From positions 135,247 through 199,246 of the forward strand of contig DIYJ01000014.1 in NCBI GenBank assembly GCA_002428995.1: DNA of 64,000 bases, read 5' to 3'. The notes under the pieces were generated by a model. It was not told the origin of the DNA, ran no database searches, and saw nothing but the letters and a program-made list of their open reading frames with translations. Source of the stretch: Flavobacteriales bacterium UBA6057 (GTDB lineage Bacteria > Bacteroidota > Bacteroidia > Flavobacteriales_G > Salibacteraceae). Below are positions 7,259 through 17,300 of the stretch, one piece after another; positions within the stretch are counted from its first letter, which is position 1, and each line of letters starts with the position of its first letter. The position numbers and the translations under genes are program-made.

Positions 7259-10247
7259 GAATTTCTGTGTCGCAATGGTAGAGGAGGTCGCCCTTCGGTC
7301 CAGGCTTTCTGCTCTTGGAGTCTTTTTGCTTCAACATCTCAGCCAGCAATTCTGAACGCAGCGCTTCGTCCCGGGCTTCCATCTCTGGCAACCAGTTGCG
7401 ATCAAAATAAAGGATGCCATCAACAAACGTTTGGTCGGCTTCTGAATACACGGAGAGAGGGTCACCACTCCAGATCACCAGATCTGCCTGCTTACCCACC
7501 TCAATGCTGCCGACCCACTCCTCAACATGGAGCATTTTGGCGGGATTGATGGTTACCAACTTAATAGCTTCTTCTTTCGAAAGGCCTCCGTATTTCATGG
7601 CTTTGGCGGCTTCTTGGTTGAGTCGCCTGCCCATTTCGGCATCGTCTGAATTGATTCCGGTGTTCACACCAGCCTTGGTCAGCAGCGCAGCATTATAGGG
7701 AATGGCATCGTTCACCTCAAACTTATAAGCCCACCAATCTGAAAAGGTAGAGGCATGCGCTCCGTGTTCCCGGAGTCTGTCGGAGACTTTGTAGCCTTCA
7801 AGGATGTGGGTAAAGGTGTTGACCTTAAAGCCCATGGTATCTGCCACGTTCATCAGCATGTTGATCTCTGATTGCACGTAAGAGTGGCAAGTAATGAAGC
7901 GCTCTTCATTCAGAATCTCAACCAGTGCATCCAGCTCCAGGTCTCTGCGCCTGTTGGTAGGCGCCTCTGCATTCTTCCGACTGCGCTTACCTGATGGAAT
8001 GCTAGCAGCCCGCAGCTCATATTCTCGGGCTCGTGTAAAGGCGTCTGCATATACCTGCTCTACGCCCATTCTCGTCAACGGGAAGCGGTCACCGGGCTTT
8101 GGGGAATTGGAACGCTTCACATTCTCACCCAGAGCAAACTTTATGAAGCCGGGAGCCTCCTGAAAGATCATATCACCGGCACCTTTCCCCCATCGAAATT
8201 TGATGATCGCGGACTGCCCTCCGATGGGATTGGCTGATCCATGCAGCAATTGTGCGGTGGTCACTCCACCGGCCAGCTGACGAAAGAGGTTGATGTCCCA
8301 CGGGTTCACCGCATCACCGATCCGCACTTCTGCAGAAGAGGCTTGGGTGCCCTCGTTCACACCTCCACGAATACCAATGTGGGAATGCTCATCGATAATC
8401 CCTGGAGTCACATGACGACCCTTGGCGTTGTAGCGTTTCACACCTTGCGGTATTTCAAAGTCATTGCCAACGCGCTGAATGATCCCATTTTCCACGTAGA
8501 TGTTGGACTTCTCCAGAATCCCGGTATCAGTTGCGGTCCAGACGGTAGCACTGACGATCACGAAGGTGTTGTCTTCATTGATGGAGTCTCTGCCATAAGC
8601 CCCCATGGGATAGAAGGGCTCAATCGGAGCAATGGAATCCATCGTTTGCTTTGGCTTCCCCGGAAGTTCTTCCGTGGATCGGATGGCACTCCAGGCAAAC
8701 CACCGACCTGTTTCGTCCTGACCTCGGCCGTCCCAAACTCCTCCCTTAAGGCTGATCTTTCCTGTTAACCTCCAGGCACTGTTGTCCACAGAGTCCTTTT
8801 TGGTGATCACCATCGTGATCAACTCACGCTGCTGCTCAAGGTTAACCTTGAAGGCATCACCTGTAGCATTAGCAAGCGCCAGCTTGGCCTTGAACTTTCC
8901 GGATTTGTCATCAGAAACGTGCAGCTCGTAGGCTGCTGAATCGATGATCAGGCTGTATTTTCCTTCAATGTCTGTGCGCTGGGCCTGCGATTCAAATACC
9001 AGCTCACCCGCATTCCAATGCTGCCAAACCTTGAAATCCTTGTGATCGATGCGGTCTGTGCTAATAAAGAATGAAGCCATGAATCCAGGTCTCAAAGCAC
9101 CAAGCTGTTGGTCGATTCCGAGGAACTGAGCTGGGGTTACGGTAAGGGCCTTAAGCGCCTCTGCGTGACTCAAGCCACAAGCCATAACTCGCTGAAGGTT
9201 TTGTATGAACTTCCTGGATGTTTTCAGTGAATCGCGGGTGATCGCCACTTCATGGCCGGCATCAAGTAATAGCCTGATGTTGCAAGGCGCGTTGCGCCAT
9301 TCCAGGGCATCTTCCAGCGAAACATACTGCGATGTGAAGGGGTCGCTCACATCGAAGGGTTTTGAAAGCGCCAATGGCTCGATCAGCTTCTGTGGGGTTT
9401 CCAGCTTCAGGCGGTATTCAGAACCTGTTCCACGAATGATAAACGAACGATTGAACTCAGACGTCAGGTCATTGACGTTGCGCACCGACAAAGGATTTTT
9501 CACAGAGAAAATGGAGGGCAGACCAGCAAGGTCATTCACAGCTTGAAGCGAGGTGTTGCGCTCCTCCTCTATTCCACCGTTGGCATACCACTGTGCATCG
9601 TAAAATGTCTGCCTCAGCAAGGCCACCGCACCCATAAATGAGCTTGGATAAGGCTCTTTGCTACTACCCTTAGAGAATGCGAAATGCTGGGCCGCTCTGG
9701 ATACAATCACTGCCTTGTTGGCATCTGAAAAGCCCGGGTAAACCAACTGCGAGCTGCCTCGCATGATGCCATCCGCCTTATGAAGATTCAAGACTCCAAA
9801 GCCGCTGGCCAGCCAATCTTTCTGAACTTTATCCGCAAGTGGAAATTCTTGTAAATGCTCGTACTCCGGATGAATGGAAGAATTCCAATGAGCTGCCACA
9901 TGGGTTGACTTCTTTTTTGCCGCTTCTTTCTTCGGAGCTTTCTCTTTGAGACGCAGCACTGGAGTAAGGTCGATGAAGGATGGGTAAATGCTCTTACCCT
10001 GGCAGTCCACAATCACAGCACCTTTTGGTGGTGCAAGTCCAGCGCCAATGGCTTCCACTTTCCCCTCTTTTATGATCAGGGTTCCATTGTCAATGGTTTC
10101 TTCCGGGCTTGCGTAAATGGTAGCATTCACGAAGGCAAACAGCCCTTCCCTATCATCGTGCACTCCGTTCACCGGAGAAGTGACCTGAGCTCCGAGCTTT
10201 GATACTACCGCAAAAAGGAAAAGGACAACAAGGAGAGTTCTGTTCAT
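7239..10247 (-). CDS. Secreted double amidohydrolase (degenerate N half, active-looking C half)
   Basis: The protein has 1,002 residues and a signal peptide (MNRTLLVVLFLFAVVSKLGAQ). The start is set at the ATG at 10247; the 43 extra upstream residues lack signal-peptide character and would run across the promoter. Two amidohydrolase modules are in tandem. The first (about 25-430) has YPSFIDLTP in place of the metal-binding HxH. The second (about 590-990) has TPGIIDEHSHIG, later His in ITCHSYVQ and FTHILEGYKV, and Asp in GINSDDAEMGRR, so it looks catalytically complete. Bacteroidota relatives are usually annotated as imidazolonepropionase-like periplasmic hydrolases, perhaps acting on peptides; the substrate is unknown. 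It heads a three-gene leftward operon. Confidence 0.88.
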   Translation of the reverse strand: MNRTLLVVLFLFAVVSKLGAQVTSPVNGVHDDREGLFAFVNATIYASPEETIDNGTLIIKEGKVEAIGAGLAPPKGAVIVDCQGKSIYPSFIDLTPVLRLKEKAPKKEAAKKKSTHVAAHWNSSIHPEYEHLQEFPLADKVQKDWLASGFGVLNLHKADGIMRGSSQLVYPGFSDANKAVIVSRAAQHFAFSKGSSKEPYPSSFMGAVALLRQTFYDAQWYANGGIEEERNTSLQAVNDLAGLPSIFSVKNPLSVRNVNDLTSEFNRSFIIRGTGSEYRLKLETPQKLIEPLALSKPFDVSDPFTSQYVSLEDALEWRNAPCNIRLLLDAGHEVAITRDSLKTSRKFIQNLQRVMACGLSHAEALKALTVTPAQFLGIDQQLGALRPGFMASFFISTDRIDHKDFKVWQHWNAGELVFESQAQRTDIEGKYSLIIDSAAYELHVSDDKSGKFKAKLALANATGDAFKVNLEQQRELITMVITKKDSVDNSAWRLTGKISLKGGVWDGRGQDETGRWFAWSAIRSTEELPGKPKQTMDSIAPIEPFYPMGAYGRDSINEDNTFVIVSATVWTATDTGILEKSNIYVENGIIQRVGNDFEIPQGVKRYNAKGRHVTPGIIDEHSHIGIRGGVNEGTQASSAEVRIGDAVNPWDINLFRQLAGGVTTAQLLHGSANPIGGQSAIIKFRWGKGAGDMIFQEAPGFIKFALGENVKRSNSPKPGDRFPLTRMGVEQVYADAFTRAREYELRAASIPSGKRSRKNAEAPTNRRRDLELDALVEILNEERFITCHSYVQSEINMLMNVADTMGFKVNTFTHILEGYKVSDRLREHGAHASTFSDWWAYKFEVNDAIPYNAALLTKAGVNTGINSDDAEMGRRLNQEAAKAMKYGGLSKEEAIKLVTINPAKMLHVEEWVGSIEVGKQADLVIWSGDPLSVYSEADQTFVDGILYFDRNWLPEMEARDEALRSELLAEMLKQKDSKSRKPGPKGDLLYHCDTEIHDYTVE

Positions 10248-10255
10248 AAAGCCCG

Positions 10256-10288
10256 CAAAAATAGCCGAGTATTTAATGCCACTGCCAA
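10256..10288 (-). promoter_or_regulatory. Promoter for the amidohydrolase operon
   Basis: On the minus strand: TTG (10288-10286), 22 bases, then TATTTTTG (10263-10256). The -7 box ends eight bases before the ATG at 10247, so the leader is very short. It is back-to-back with the rightward promoter at 10328-10335. Confidence 0.5.
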
Positions 10289-10327
10289 GAGCGTTGTGAA
10301 CGGCCGCGTTTGACACTGTCTGTATCA

Positions 10328-10335
10328 TACCTTTG
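10328..10335 (+). promoter_or_regulatory. -7 promoter element for the 4-TM protein gene
   Basis: TACCTTTG, a full TAnnTTTG match, lies 14 bases upstream of the ATG at 10350. A TTTG at 10309-10312 is present at slightly short spacing. Confidence 0.55.
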
Positions 10336-10349
10336 CAAAAAAGATTGCT

Positions 10350-10802
10350 ATGTATACCGGACTCACGCACCTTCACAGCGCCATGCGCTATCTCGTTTTA
10401 GCGGTGTTGATCCTTAGCCTTGTTTCAGCTGCGACTGGCTACTTCTCTGGCAGAAGCTTTGAAAAACGCGACAAAATGTTTGCGCTTTTCACCCTCATCT
10501 TCAGCCATATTCAACTGCTTTTGGGCTTGGTCATTTATTTCCTGAGTCCATGGTTCAGCGCCTTGATGAACGATGCTAAAACGGTAATGGGCAGTCCGCA
10601 AGCCAGATTCTATGCCGTAGAACACATCTCGATGATGATCATCGCCATTGCCCTCATCACCGTTGGCTACAGCAGATCTAAGAAGGCTACAGAGTCCAAG
10701 GCAAAGCATGGACGAATTGCCTTGCTTTATGGCATCGCACTGATCATCATTTTCGTCATGATACCATGGCCTTTCCTTAAAGATTGGGGCGGATGGTTCT
10801 AA
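10350..10802 (+). CDS. Four-helix inner-membrane protein (cytochrome-b-like, unproven)
   Basis: The protein has 150 residues and four hydrophobic helices at about 12-32, 45-66, 85-105 and 122-142. Conserved-looking His residues sit near helix ends: HLHSAMRY at 7-14, FSHIQLLLGLVIY and VEHISMM. The protein ends IPWPFLKDWGGWF. Close relatives are common in Bacteroidota and are often labelled cytochrome B or hypothetical. The His positions would allow haem binding, but nothing here proves it. It has its own promoter and is followed by a small hairpin, so it is probably a single-gene unit upstream of hflX. Confidence 0.75.
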   Translation: MYTGLTHLHSAMRYLVLAVLILSLVSAATGYFSGRSFEKRDKMFALFTLIFSHIQLLLGLVIYFLSPWFSALMNDAKTVMGSPQARFYAVEHISMMIIAIALITVGYSRSKKATESKAKHGRIALLYGIALIIIFVMIPWPFLKDWGGWF

Positions 10803-10804
10803 TG

Positions 10805-10830
10805 GATGCAGCAACTGCATCGTTTTCTTG
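10805..10830 (+). terminator. Weak intrinsic terminator
   Basis: GATGCAG (10805-10811) pairs with CTGCATC (10815-10821) around a three-base loop, followed by GTTTTCTTG. It lies directly after the stop of the 4-TM gene. Confidence 0.5.
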
Positions 10831-10846
10831 AAGTGTTTTTTCCTGA

Positions 10847-12061
10847 ATGAAATTGATCTCCACAAAAGGTCGGCAAGAGACCTGTGTTATAATTGGCCTG
10901 TCCCATCAGGGGCAAAGCGCTGAAAAGCTGGAAGAGTTCCTGGAGGAACTTGAATTTCTGGCCCATACGGCCGGAATCAAGACGGTAGAGCGCTTTACAC
11001 AACACCTGGATGTACCCAATCCGAAAACCTTCATCGGTGGCGGAAAACTGGAGCAGGTGAAGGAATACGTAGAGGAGCACAAGATTGACACGGTCATTTT
11101 TGACGATGACCTCACACCATCGCAAATGCGGAACGTAGAGAAAATGCTGAAGCGCAAGATCTACGACCGCAGTTTGCTGATTCTAGACATCTTCCAGGCT
11201 CGTGCGCGCACTTCCCAGGCGAAGACGCAAGTGGAACTGGCACGCTACGAATACCTGTTGCCTCGATTGACGCGCATGTGGACTCACCTGGAGCGACAGC
11301 GGGGTGGAACGAGTACCCGAGGTGGTGCCGGAGAGAAGGAAATTGAGACCGACCGAAGGATCATTCGCGACCGAATCACCTTGTTGAAGGAAAAGCTGGT
11401 GAAGATCGATAAGCAGATGCACACCCAGCGTAAACACAGGGGAAGCTTGGTTAGAGTCGCTTTAGTTGGTTATACAAATGTTGGGAAATCGACCCTGATG
11501 AACCTGCTTTCGAAGAGTGAAGTCTTTGCTGAGAACAAACTCTTCGCTACGCTGGATACTACGGTGCGCAAAGTGGTAGTCAAGAACCTTCCTTTCCTGC
11601 TGGCGGATACTGTTGGGTTTATTCGAAAGCTCCCTCACTCGCTGGTAGAGTCCTTCAAATCAACTCTGGATGAGGTGAGGGAAGCGGACTTGTTGATGCA
11701 CGTGGTAGATATCTCGCATCCGCAATTCGAAGATCACATTCGAACAGTAGAGGCAACTCTGGCTGAGATTGGAGCTTCTGACAAACCCACCTTGCTGGTA
11801 TTCAATAAAATTGATGCCTTCCCTGAGCCTCCGGAAGAAGAATGGAAATGGGAAGGCGAGGTGAAGCCTGTGTTGCGCTTTGCTGATCTGAAAAAGAGCT
11901 GGATGGCGAAAAAGCATGCTCCGGCCATTTTCATTTCGGCTGCCAAAAAGCTGAATATGGACGAGCTGAAGGAGGTGGTTTACGAGCACGCCAAGTCCAT
12001 CCACATGGAACGCTACCCTTACAACCATTTTCTTTACGAATTACCTCCTGAGGAGGGATAA
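10847..12061 (+). CDS. hflX: Ribosome-associated GTPase HflX
   Basis: The protein has 404 residues. The N-terminal HflX domain has the glycine-rich TFIGGGKLEQVKEYV and DDDLTPSQMRNVEK. A helical linker with ARTSQAKTQVELARYEYLLPRL and RGGTSTRGGAGEKEIETDRR follows. The G domain starts around residue 200 with P-loop GYTNVGKST, then DTVGFIRKLPHSLVESF (G3) and NKID (G4). HflX binds the 50S E site and splits or rescues stalled ribosomes in stress. The gene is convergent with the tail-specific protease, with 15 bases between the stops. Confidence 0.97.
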   Translation: MKLISTKGRQETCVIIGLSHQGQSAEKLEEFLEELEFLAHTAGIKTVERFTQHLDVPNPKTFIGGGKLEQVKEYVEEHKIDTVIFDDDLTPSQMRNVEKMLKRKIYDRSLLILDIFQARARTSQAKTQVELARYEYLLPRLTRMWTHLERQRGGTSTRGGAGEKEIETDRRIIRDRITLLKEKLVKIDKQMHTQRKHRGSLVRVALVGYTNVGKSTLMNLLSKSEVFAENKLFATLDTTVRKVVVKNLPFLLADTVGFIRKLPHSLVESFKSTLDEVREADLLMHVVDISHPQFEDHIRTVEATLAEIGASDKPTLLVFNKIDAFPEPPEEEWKWEGEVKPVLRFADLKKSWMAKKHAPAIFISAAKKLNMDELKEVVYEHAKSIHMERYPYNHFLYELPPEEG

Positions 12062-12076
12062 AGAGACTTCTCTCTG

Positions 12077-14227
12077 CTAGTTTTCCATGGCGAGGATGTC
12101 GCTGATCACCAGCGTGGCCTCATTCAGGAAAGCATCCTTCTTAAGGTCTTCCAACCACTTGTCGTTGATGTCCATCTTGACAGAGTCCTGTGAGATTCGC
12201 TCATAGTCAATGGCAAGATTGGTGGGCTCCAGCGACTCCAGAGGTTCAAACAACTCTTCGAATTCTTCGGCCTGCTTGTCCAATGTTTCCTGACGCTGAC
12301 GGAACACTTCAAGGTTGAGCGATACGCGGGTATCATCCTGTTGTTCTTTCAGACGTTCTGAATTCTTAGACACCTTCATCATAGTGGGGTTTGAAGCAAT
12401 GCGCGATTCACTCTGCTCCACAATGGAAGACTTCTTGTAAGCATGGTTCCACTTCTCGTAAGCAGCAGGATCAATCTCATCCCATTCCATGACAAACTCG
12501 TTCTCTGACTCACCCATGTCCAGATAGTTGTACTGATCTGGCATGACGATGTCGGGAGTAACTCCGCGCAGCTGAGTAGCTCCACCATTGATGCGGTAAA
12601 ACTTCTGTGTAGTCACCTTAACAGCTCCAAGCGGCTCGTACTGCTTGTAAGCTGGGGTTAACCTGCGATCCAATTCGATGAAGCGCTGAACGGTTCCTTT
12701 TCCAAACGAGGATTTGGCTCCCATGATGATACCCCGATCGTAGTCCTGGATAGCTGCGGCAAGAATTTCTGAAGCGGAAGCACTGAACTGGTTGGTCATG
12801 ACCACCAATGGCCCGTCATACACTACAGCCGCATCGTTGTCCTTCATCACCTCAGGTCGTTGATAGCGGGACTTCACTTGCACTACAGGACCTTTATCTA
12901 TGAAATAACCTGTCATGTCAATGGCATCTCTTAATGAACCACCGCTGTTGTTGCGAAGATCCAGCACGATTCCTTCCACGTTTTCTGCCTTCAATTTTTC
13001 CAATTCCCGCTTCACATCTACCGAGGCGCTGCGGCCTCCTCTGCGAGAGAAATCAGCATAGAATTTGGGCAAGCGGATGTAACCAACCTTGGCATCGTTC
13101 TCATTGGTGATCACCGCAGACTTCGCGTAGGTCTCTTCCAACACCACAATGTCTCGGATGATCGGAATGGTATTGATGGAACCGTTCACCTTCTTGACCG
13201 TCAGGCGCACTTCTGTTCCTTTTTTACCCCGAATCAACTGGACTGCATCGTCCAGACGCATGTCTACCACATCCACGGGCGGCTCATCTCCCTGGCCTAC
13301 CTTGATGATCAAATCGCCCTTTTCCAATTCTCCCTGCCGGTAAGAAGGGCTTCCCGGAACGATACGCGACACCTTGATGTATCCATCCTTTTCCTGAAGT
13401 TGAGCGCCAATACCTTCGAGTTGACCACTCATGCCGATGTCGAAGTTCTCTTTGTCCTTGGGAGGGAAATAAACCGTGTGAGGACCGTAGACATTCATGA
13501 TCGAATTGATGTAGATGTCCTTCCTGTCCTCACGGTTGAGCTTCTCCAGGCGTTCGAACCAGCGATTATGGCTTTTCGTGAGCTGCTCTCTCACCTTCTC
13601 CTCCATTTCATCGAAGCTCAGAATGGTAGCGGTGTCACTTTCCGCAGCCGCTGTCTCCTGGTCTTTCTCCATCTGGTGAATTCTGACCAGGGCCTGGTAT
13701 TTCAGATTGCGCCTCCAGAGGTCTTTCAGCTCTTTCTTGTTTTCAGCAAACATGCGCTTCTCTTCATCCAATTCGATCTCTTCCTGTTCTGAAAAGTCAA
13801 AGGGTTTACTGAGTGCGGCTTCGTAGTAAGCTTTAGCCTCATCCACGCGCTTGTTGATCAAGTCGTAAGACTCATCAAAGAAGGTGAAGTCAGAATTCTT
13901 GATCTGATCATCTATCTGCGTACGATACTCCAAGAGCTTTTCAACATCATCCTGAAGCAAAAAGCGCTTCCCAAAGTCAAGGCGCTTCATGTAAAGATCA
14001 AAGGCTCCGGACGAAAACTCATCGTTTATGTCCTTCGGATCATAGTGGCTGTTCTTCAGGCTTTGAACCAGCACCTGCATCAGAACTTTGTCCTTGGCCG
14101 CCTCAGGACCAGCCGGTGATCCCGGAATTTCCGTCTTTGTTTCATACAGGATGTACGAGCAGAGCAAAAGGGCAGCCGCTGAGGAAATAATAATCTGTAA
14201 ACCTCTGAATCTCATCTTTTTTAGCAT
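12077..14227 (-). CDS. C-terminal processing (tail-specific) protease, S41 family
   Basis: The protein has 716 residues and an N-terminal membrane segment (GLQIIISSAAALLLCSYILY), so it is periplasmic or membrane-anchored. Residues 40-240 form the TSP N-terminal domain (YDPKDINDEF, RFLLQDDVEKL). A PDZ domain follows (GIGAQLQEKDGYIKVSRIVP). The S41 core has the nucleophile Ser in NQFSASASEIL and general-base Lys in SSFGKGTVQRF. The C-terminal helical extension is as in Prc. It degrades or trims periplasmic proteins from the C-terminus. The frame opens at a GTG at 14230. The ATG at 14227 or the one at 14215 is more likely. A TAnnTTTG promoter lies at 14263-14270 next to a 14-bp palindrome. Confidence 0.93.
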   Translation of the reverse strand: MLKKMRFRGLQIIISSAAALLLCSYILYETKTEIPGSPAGPEAAKDKVLMQVLVQSLKNSHYDPKDINDEFSSGAFDLYMKRLDFGKRFLLQDDVEKLLEYRTQIDDQIKNSDFTFFDESYDLINKRVDEAKAYYEAALSKPFDFSEQEEIELDEEKRMFAENKKELKDLWRRNLKYQALVRIHQMEKDQETAAAESDTATILSFDEMEEKVREQLTKSHNRWFERLEKLNREDRKDIYINSIMNVYGPHTVYFPPKDKENFDIGMSGQLEGIGAQLQEKDGYIKVSRIVPGSPSYRQGELEKGDLIIKVGQGDEPPVDVVDMRLDDAVQLIRGKKGTEVRLTVKKVNGSINTIPIIRDIVVLEETYAKSAVITNENDAKVGYIRLPKFYADFSRRGGRSASVDVKRELEKLKAENVEGIVLDLRNNSGGSLRDAIDMTGYFIDKGPVVQVKSRYQRPEVMKDNDAAVVYDGPLVVMTNQFSASASEILAAAIQDYDRGIIMGAKSSFGKGTVQRFIELDRRLTPAYKQYEPLGAVKVTTQKFYRINGGATQLRGVTPDIVMPDQYNYLDMGESENEFVMEWDEIDPAAYEKWNHAYKKSSIVEQSESRIASNPTMMKVSKNSERLKEQQDDTRVSLNLEVFRQRQETLDKQAEEFEELFEPLESLEPTNLAIDYERISQDSVKMDINDKWLEDLKKDAFLNEATLVISDILAMEN

Positions 14228-14262
14228 CACTATATGAACCTATTTATCATTTGGGTGGTTAC

Positions 14263-14270
14263 CAAATGTA
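14263..14270 (-). promoter_or_regulatory. -7 promoter element for the tail-specific protease gene
   Basis: On the minus strand this reads TACATTTG, a full TAnnTTTG match, 35 bases upstream of the ATG at 14227. No TTG is found 19 bases further upstream; that space is filled by a perfect palindrome. Confidence 0.5.
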
Positions 14271-14284
14271 ACATGGGCCCATGT
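14271..14284. promoter_or_regulatory. Perfect 14-bp palindrome, possible operator
   Basis: ACATGGGCCCATGT is its own reverse complement. It sits in the divergent spacer, immediately upstream of the -7 box of the leftward protease gene and 43 bases before the ATG of the rightward S8 protease gene. A dimeric regulator could bind here; no regulator is encoded beside it. Confidence 0.4.
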
Positions 14285-14327
14285 ATATTTATCGGAATTT
14301 AATGTGAAAAGAACCTAACTACATCGC

Positions 14328-17300
14328 ATGAGAAACGCTTACGCACTGACACTTCCACTACTTCTTTCTCTTCTTTTTGTTAGCTCGGGCATCGCTCAGG
14401 AGGCACTTACATTGCCTGCCGGATCTTTCGAGTTAAACACAACCGGGTCAGATAAGTTTTCTGCCGCATCGCTTCAGGGTTGGCCGAGTCATTCCGGCTA
14501 CAACTACGGAGTAATTGCATTGCAGACCCTCCCAAACACGGATCAGAGAGATCAACTGGAGGAACAAGGAATTATTATCCTGGAATACCTGCAGGGAAGT
14601 TCCTATCTGGTAGCAGTGCAGCACGGTGCGAGCTTCGAAGTCCTGAATAGTCTCGGTGTTTCCGGCCTTCGTCCCTGGTCTGCGGATATGAAGTTTGTGA
14701 ACGATGGTGCCGTACCATCTATCGCTCATGCAAAGGGCAATAACGTATTGGTCAATCTGCACTACTTCGAAACCGTTGAGCCAGCAGCACTCGTGGGTTC
14801 GCTTACGGAAGCGGCCGAAGTTGTAGACGAGCGCCCGACCTATGGTTTCATCACCGTTGAGGTGGATGAAAGTCTGGTAGCTGATCTGGCCAGTCTGCCA
14901 GCTGTGAAATTCATGGACTGGAAGTATGATTACGGTGAGCCAGAAAACTATACAAGCCGAAACGGACATCGTGTAAACTACCTGTCGCCCGAGAGTAATA
15001 ACGGTCTTTCGTTCAACGGAGAAGGAATCAATGTGATGCTTCAGGATGACGGTTTCATTGGTCCACACATTGACTTTCACGGGCGCATCGGTGCTCAATA
15101 CTGGAGTGGAAACCTTGGCGATCATGGTGACCATGTGGGAGGCACGATTGCAGGTGCGGGAAACATCGACCCCTATGCCAAAGGCCAGGCCGAAGGTGCT
15201 AACCTCTGGGTTTACAAAGCTGCTCCAGAATACCAGGGCTTTGATAGCATTGACATTCACTACGTCACCAAAGACGTGGTCATCACTTCTACCTCTTACA
15301 GTAATGGCTGCAACTCAGGCTACACCAGCCTGGCGCGCGCCATGGATGATCAGGTTTACAACATGGAAAGCCTGATGCACGTGTTCTCGGCAGGGAACAG
15401 TGGAACGTCTGATTGCGGATATGGTGCAGGGAATGAATGGGGCAACATCACCGGAGGCCATAAAATGGGTAAGAACGTGATCACGGTTGGAAACCTGCTC
15501 GATACGGATGTGATTTCCAATAGCAGTAGCCGGGGTCCTGCAACGGACGGTCGCATCAAGCCTGACCTCTGCACCAAGGGAACCAGTGTTTGGTCAACGA
15601 CTGACCCCAATGATTATACCTTCAAGAGTGGAACATCCATGTCTTGCCCTGGAGTTTCTGGTGTTCTTGCAGTGCTTTACGAAGCTTACGAATCAATGAA
15701 TGGTTCCCTTCCTCCAGCAGGATTGATCAAGGCTGCCATGCTCAACACATGTGATGACCTCGGAAACCCTGGACCTGATTTTATCTACGGATGGGGTCGT
15801 GTGAACGCGCGCAAAGCATACGAGACCTTTGCTAACAATAACATCATCAACGGCATGCTGGCCAATCAGGATTCCGTGATTCATACCATCAACGTGCCGG
15901 CAGAAATTGCACAGCTCAAGGTGATGGTTTACTGGACAGATCCTGAAGCAAGTGTTTCAGCCTCTACTCACCTGGTGAACGACCTGGACATGACCATGAC
16001 CGATCCAAACAATGTGGAGCACCTCCGCTGGTCACTCGATCCTTCACCATCTATCTCAAGCCTGAGTTCACCGGCCGTTGCAGGTGAAGATCACTTAAAC
16101 AACATGGAGCAGATCGTCATTGACGACCCTGCATCCGGATCTTATGCTGTAAAACTCAAGGGCTACAACGTGCCAATGGGCCCACAGGAATACTACCTCG
16201 TTTATTGGTTTGAGCCCAAGAGCATCACCATCACCTATCCAGCCGGAGGTGAGAACTTTACTCCTTTTGTGGATGAAATGATCCGCTGGGACGGCCCAAA
16301 AACGACTGGAACGTACACCATCGAGTATTCACCTGATGGATCAAACTGGTCCACCATTGCCGCCTCGGTTCCCGGAGATCAGAGCTACTTTAACTGGGAC
16401 AATCCACCCAACATCAGCACTCCTGATGCACGCCTTCGCATCACGGACAATGCCAACAACCTCACAACTACTTCAGAGCCATTCCACATCATGCGCATTC
16501 CTCTGGGCTTGACGGTGGATTATTCCTGCCCTGACTCCATCGGACTGAGCTGGAACTCTTTAAGCCAGGCGGACGAATTCGATGTTTATGCGCTAGGCTC
16601 CAAATACATGGAAATCATCGGGTCGTCTACGACCAATGAGTTTGTGCACTACAATGCCAATCCTTTCTCAGACATGCTTTGGTACAGTGTAAGAGCACGT
16701 GACAACGCTGGATCAACCGGAAAGCGGGCAGATGCCATCAACAAGCCACCGGGGATTTTCAATTGCATTCTACCCCTCGACCTGGAGCTTACCGAGCTGC
16801 TTCCAAATGGAGGGGCATTTTACACCTGCCACTCAGACACAGGCTTTGCGATCGGATTCTCTGTGTTCAATTCAGGAACTACCCCGGTAACGTCTTTTGA
16901 TGCAACGCTGACCTCTGCCAGCGGAACTCCAATGCAGCAAACGTTTACGGCCAACATTGCTCCGAATTCTGCCGATAGCTTTTACTTCTCTTCGAATCTT
17001 ACGGGAATTACAGGATTGGAGCAGGTATCGGTTGTGATCGACCTGCCTAACGATGCCAATCCTTACAACGATTCGGCCATTGTTTATTTCCAGGAGATGA
17101 ACGCCACGCTCGAGCAACCACAATTCCGGGAAGATTTTGAAGACTTTACCCTGTGCTCGCCCGCTCCCAACTGCGAAGCCGTAGAGTGTGCCTTGATCAA
17201 CGGATGGCACAACGAGCAGAACTTGTTTGTGGACCAGATTGACTGGAGAGTTGACAATGCAGGAACTCCTTCTGACGGAACAGGTCCAACCATCGACCAC

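Noticed and set aside
14448..15260. Leftward open frame opposite the S8 catalytic domain
   Set aside because: It is antisense to the catalytic motifs of the protease; no promoter or domain supports it.
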